From: an uncultured Oscillospiraceae bacterium
GTDB lineage: Bacteria; Bacillota; Clostridia; Oscillospirales; Acutalibacteraceae
Length of the DNA: 6,927 nt
Assembly: GCA_900552225.1 (NCBI GenBank)
Contig: URYX01000094.1
Coordinates: 1-6,927, forward strand
Reading direction: 5' to 3'
The notes under the pieces are model-generated. The model saw only the letters and a program-made list of their open reading frames with translations. It had not been told where the DNA came from and made no database searches. Numbering within the stretch: position 1 is the first letter of the stretch; the number at the start of each line of letters is the position of its first letter. This document shows, piece by piece, positions 5,854 to 6,927 of the stretch. Position numbers and translations under genes: made by a program.

Positions 5854-5897
5854 GAAACAATGCCTGCGGCAGATTTTTTGCCGCAGGCATTGTTTCA
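5853..5897. terminator. Long hairpin between convergent genes, probable bidirectional terminator
   Basis: GAAACAATGCCTGCGGCA (5854-5871) and its exact reverse complement (5879-5896) form an 18-bp stem with a 7-base GATTTTT loop; T5853/A5897 adds a 19th pair. The GC-rich core (GCCTGCGGCA) is flanked by AAACAAT on one side and ATTGTTT on the other, so each strand has an A-rich run before and a U-rich run after the core, as in bidirectional terminators. It lies between nagA (plus) and the DUF308 gene (minus), where both transcripts must end. Confidence 0.75.
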
Positions 5898-5916
5898 GTG
5901 ATAATTTACCGTGCGC

Positions 5917-6453
5917 TCAACGGTCTCCGAAGGCCATCACGAGGCTCTCGATTCCGAGCAGTATCAGATAGACCGCCGCCATGTATCCCAGCAGCTGCAG
6001 CGTCCAGGAGGACACGACGGGATCCAGCATCAGCACACCCATGGCCAGACCGAAGCTGTTCACCACCAGCGCGAAGATGCTGTAGGAGCGTCCCCGCCAC
6101 AGACGGATCACATCCAGTCGGCACAGCTGCGCGATACAGTGCGCCATGAACCAGACCGGCACCAGCGCGGACAGGGCCCACCGGCCGGTATCGGGGTAAA
6201 CGATCAGCATGATGCCGCACATCACGCTCAGAATACCGGAGATCAGCGACAGGATCGGGGCAAAGCCCGTATACCGCTCCCACCGGATAAACAGCAGGAT
6301 ATCCCCGACGCCCATCCAAACCGCCAGCACGCCGTACAGCACCGTAATCCACGCCAGCATATTGCCGGGGTAGCACCACGTCAGCACGCCGAGCGCAATC
6401 AGCAGAACCCCCGTAACGGCCTCCGCGAGGCTCCAGCCGGAACGCCGCTTCAT
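5917..6453 (-). CDS. DUF308 / HdeD-like six-helix membrane protein
   Basis: Small integral membrane protein of 178 residues with about six predicted hydrophobic segments: roughly 8-27, 33-56, 63-86, 92-111, 123-143 and 147-173. There is a short basic N-terminus (MKRRSGW) and no signal peptide. The repeated pattern of a Gly-rich helix with LGVLTWCYPG (21-30) and IMLIVYPDTG (81-90) closing the first and third segments is typical of DUF308/HdeD-family proteins. HdeD in E. coli is linked to acid resistance, but most members have no known biochemical role and I do not assign one. The start at 6453 is supported by AAGGGA (6466-6461) 7 bases upstream, inside ftsH, and by the ATGA overlap with the ftsH stop. 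It is therefore probably translated from the ftsH transcript, and that transcript ends at the hairpin downstream. Confidence 0.82.
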   Translation of the reverse strand: MKRRSGWSLAEAVTGVLLIALGVLTWCYPGNMLAWITVLYGVLAVWMGVGDILLFIRWERYTGFAPILSLISGILSVMCGIMLIVYPDTGRWALSALVPVWFMAHCIAQLCRLDVIRLWRGRSYSIFALVVNSFGLAMGVLMLDPVVSSWTLQLLGYMAAVYLILLGIESLVMAFGDR

Positions 6454-6927
6454 ACCTGCGTCCCTTCTTTCTTCAGAATGGCCATGAACTCCTGGCCGGT
6501 GATGGTCTCCTTCTCGTACAGATACTGCGCCAGCTCATCCAGCTTGCCGCGATTCTCCCGCAGGAGCGCAGCGGCCTTCCCGTGCTGCCGCTTGACCAGC
6601 TCGACTACCTTGCGGTCGATCTCCTTCTGCGTCTCCGCCGAGCAGGCAAGCGTCGTATCACCGCCGAGGTACTGGTTTGTCACCGTCTCCATTGCGACCA
6701 TGTCAAATTCATCGGTCATGCCGTAACGGGTGATCATCGCACGGGCAAGCTTCGTCGCTTGCTCAATGTCGTTGGAGGCGCCGGTCGTAATCTGTCCAAA
6801 TACGATCTCCTCCGCCGCACGGCCGCCGGTCAGCGTGGCAATTTTGTTTTCCAGTTCTTCTTTCGTCATCAGCACCTTGTCGTTCTGCTCGACCTGCATG
6901 GTGTAGCCGAGCGCACCGGAGGTACGC
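6450..6927 (-). CDS. ftsH: ATP-dependent zinc metalloprotease FtsH, C-terminal part (5' end outside window)
   Basis: C-terminal 158 residues of the membrane-anchored AAA+ protease FtsH, which degrades misfolded membrane proteins and selected regulators. The frame enters from the window edge as SGALGYTMQ and continues through LMTKEEL, ATLTGGRAAEEIVFG and TTGASNDIEQATKLARAMITRYGM, all M41 peptidase signatures. The Asp of ASNDIEQAT is the third zinc ligand of the family. The HEAGH zinc motif, AAA module and two membrane helices would lie beyond 6927. The end (ETITGQEFMAIL, then KKEGTQV) is a normal FtsH terminus without a long extension, so nothing suggests a broken gene. The stop (6452-6450) overlaps the start of the DUF308 gene. 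Confidence 0.95.
   Translation of the reverse strand, partial: RTSGALGYTMQVEQNDKVLMTKEELENKIATLTGGRAAEEIVFGQITTGASNDIEQATKLARAMITRYGMTDEFDMVAMETVTNQYLGGDTTLACSAETQKEIDRKVVELVKRQHGKAAALLRENRGKLDELAQYLYEKETITGQEFMAILKKEGTQV

Noticed and set aside
5911..6726. A 271-codon plus-strand open frame opposite the DUF308 gene and ftsH
   Set aside because: It is antisense to FtsH and a well-formed membrane protein; its translation is Gln/His/Arg-rich with no recognisable motif.

Overview
The window is a compact stretch of bacterial chromosome, high in GC. It looks like a Gram-positive anaerobe of the Clostridia (Oscillospiraceae/Ruminococcaceae-like). The reasons are strong AGGAGG-type ribosome binding sites, four-base ATGA overlaps between genes, the short (about 350-residue) form of mannonate dehydratase, and an SDR-type fructuronate reductase. 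The taxonomic call is an inference from style and families; no marker gene here proves it. Seven genes are visible. Two run off the edges of the window: a TrkA-type potassium uptake regulator on the left and FtsH on the right.

Layout: (1) 1-925, minus strand: trkA, missing its C-terminal end, preceded by a 119-base leader with a good promoter placed in the tail of the next gene. (2) 1045-1893, minus strand: an AraC-family regulator with an N-terminal cupin-like sensor domain and a C-terminal double helix-turn-helix. (3) 1894-2045: a divergent control region with a near-consensus promoter for the regulator, a weaker -35 promoter for the catabolic operon, a CAATGC/GCATTG inverted repeat, and three ATTTT tracts exactly 11 bp apart. 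(4) 2046-5835, plus strand: a tight four-gene operon, uxuA (mannonate dehydratase), uxuB-type SDR (fructuronate reductase), a divergent nagB-like deaminase and nagA. (5) 5827-5897: one terminator overlapping the nagA stop codon, then a long, nearly symmetric hairpin that could serve both convergent transcripts. (6) 5917-6453, minus strand: a six-helix DUF308/HdeD-like membrane protein. (7) 6450-6927, minus strand: the C-terminal part of ftsH, overlapping the DUF308 gene by four bases.

Function: the plus-strand operon joins two pathways that are usually encoded separately. UxuB and UxuA take fructuronate through mannonate to 2-keto-3-deoxygluconate. NagA and NagB take an N-acetylhexosamine-6-phosphate (GlcNAc-6-P by family) to fructose-6-phosphate, acetate and ammonia. 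All four genes are translationally coupled or only 12 bases apart, and a single AraC regulator is transcribed divergently. The simplest reading is that the cell meets both sugars together, for example from a uronic-acid/N-acetylhexosamine polymer such as a glycosaminoglycan or a capsule or teichuronic-type glycan. No lyase, glucuronidase, transporter, sugar kinase or uronate isomerase lies in the window, so this remains a hypothesis. I see no mobile element, CRISPR array or RNA gene, and no gene-free stretch longer than about 150 bases. Nothing here is clearly a new system. The mixed operon with its divergent NagB-like enzyme is the most interesting lead.
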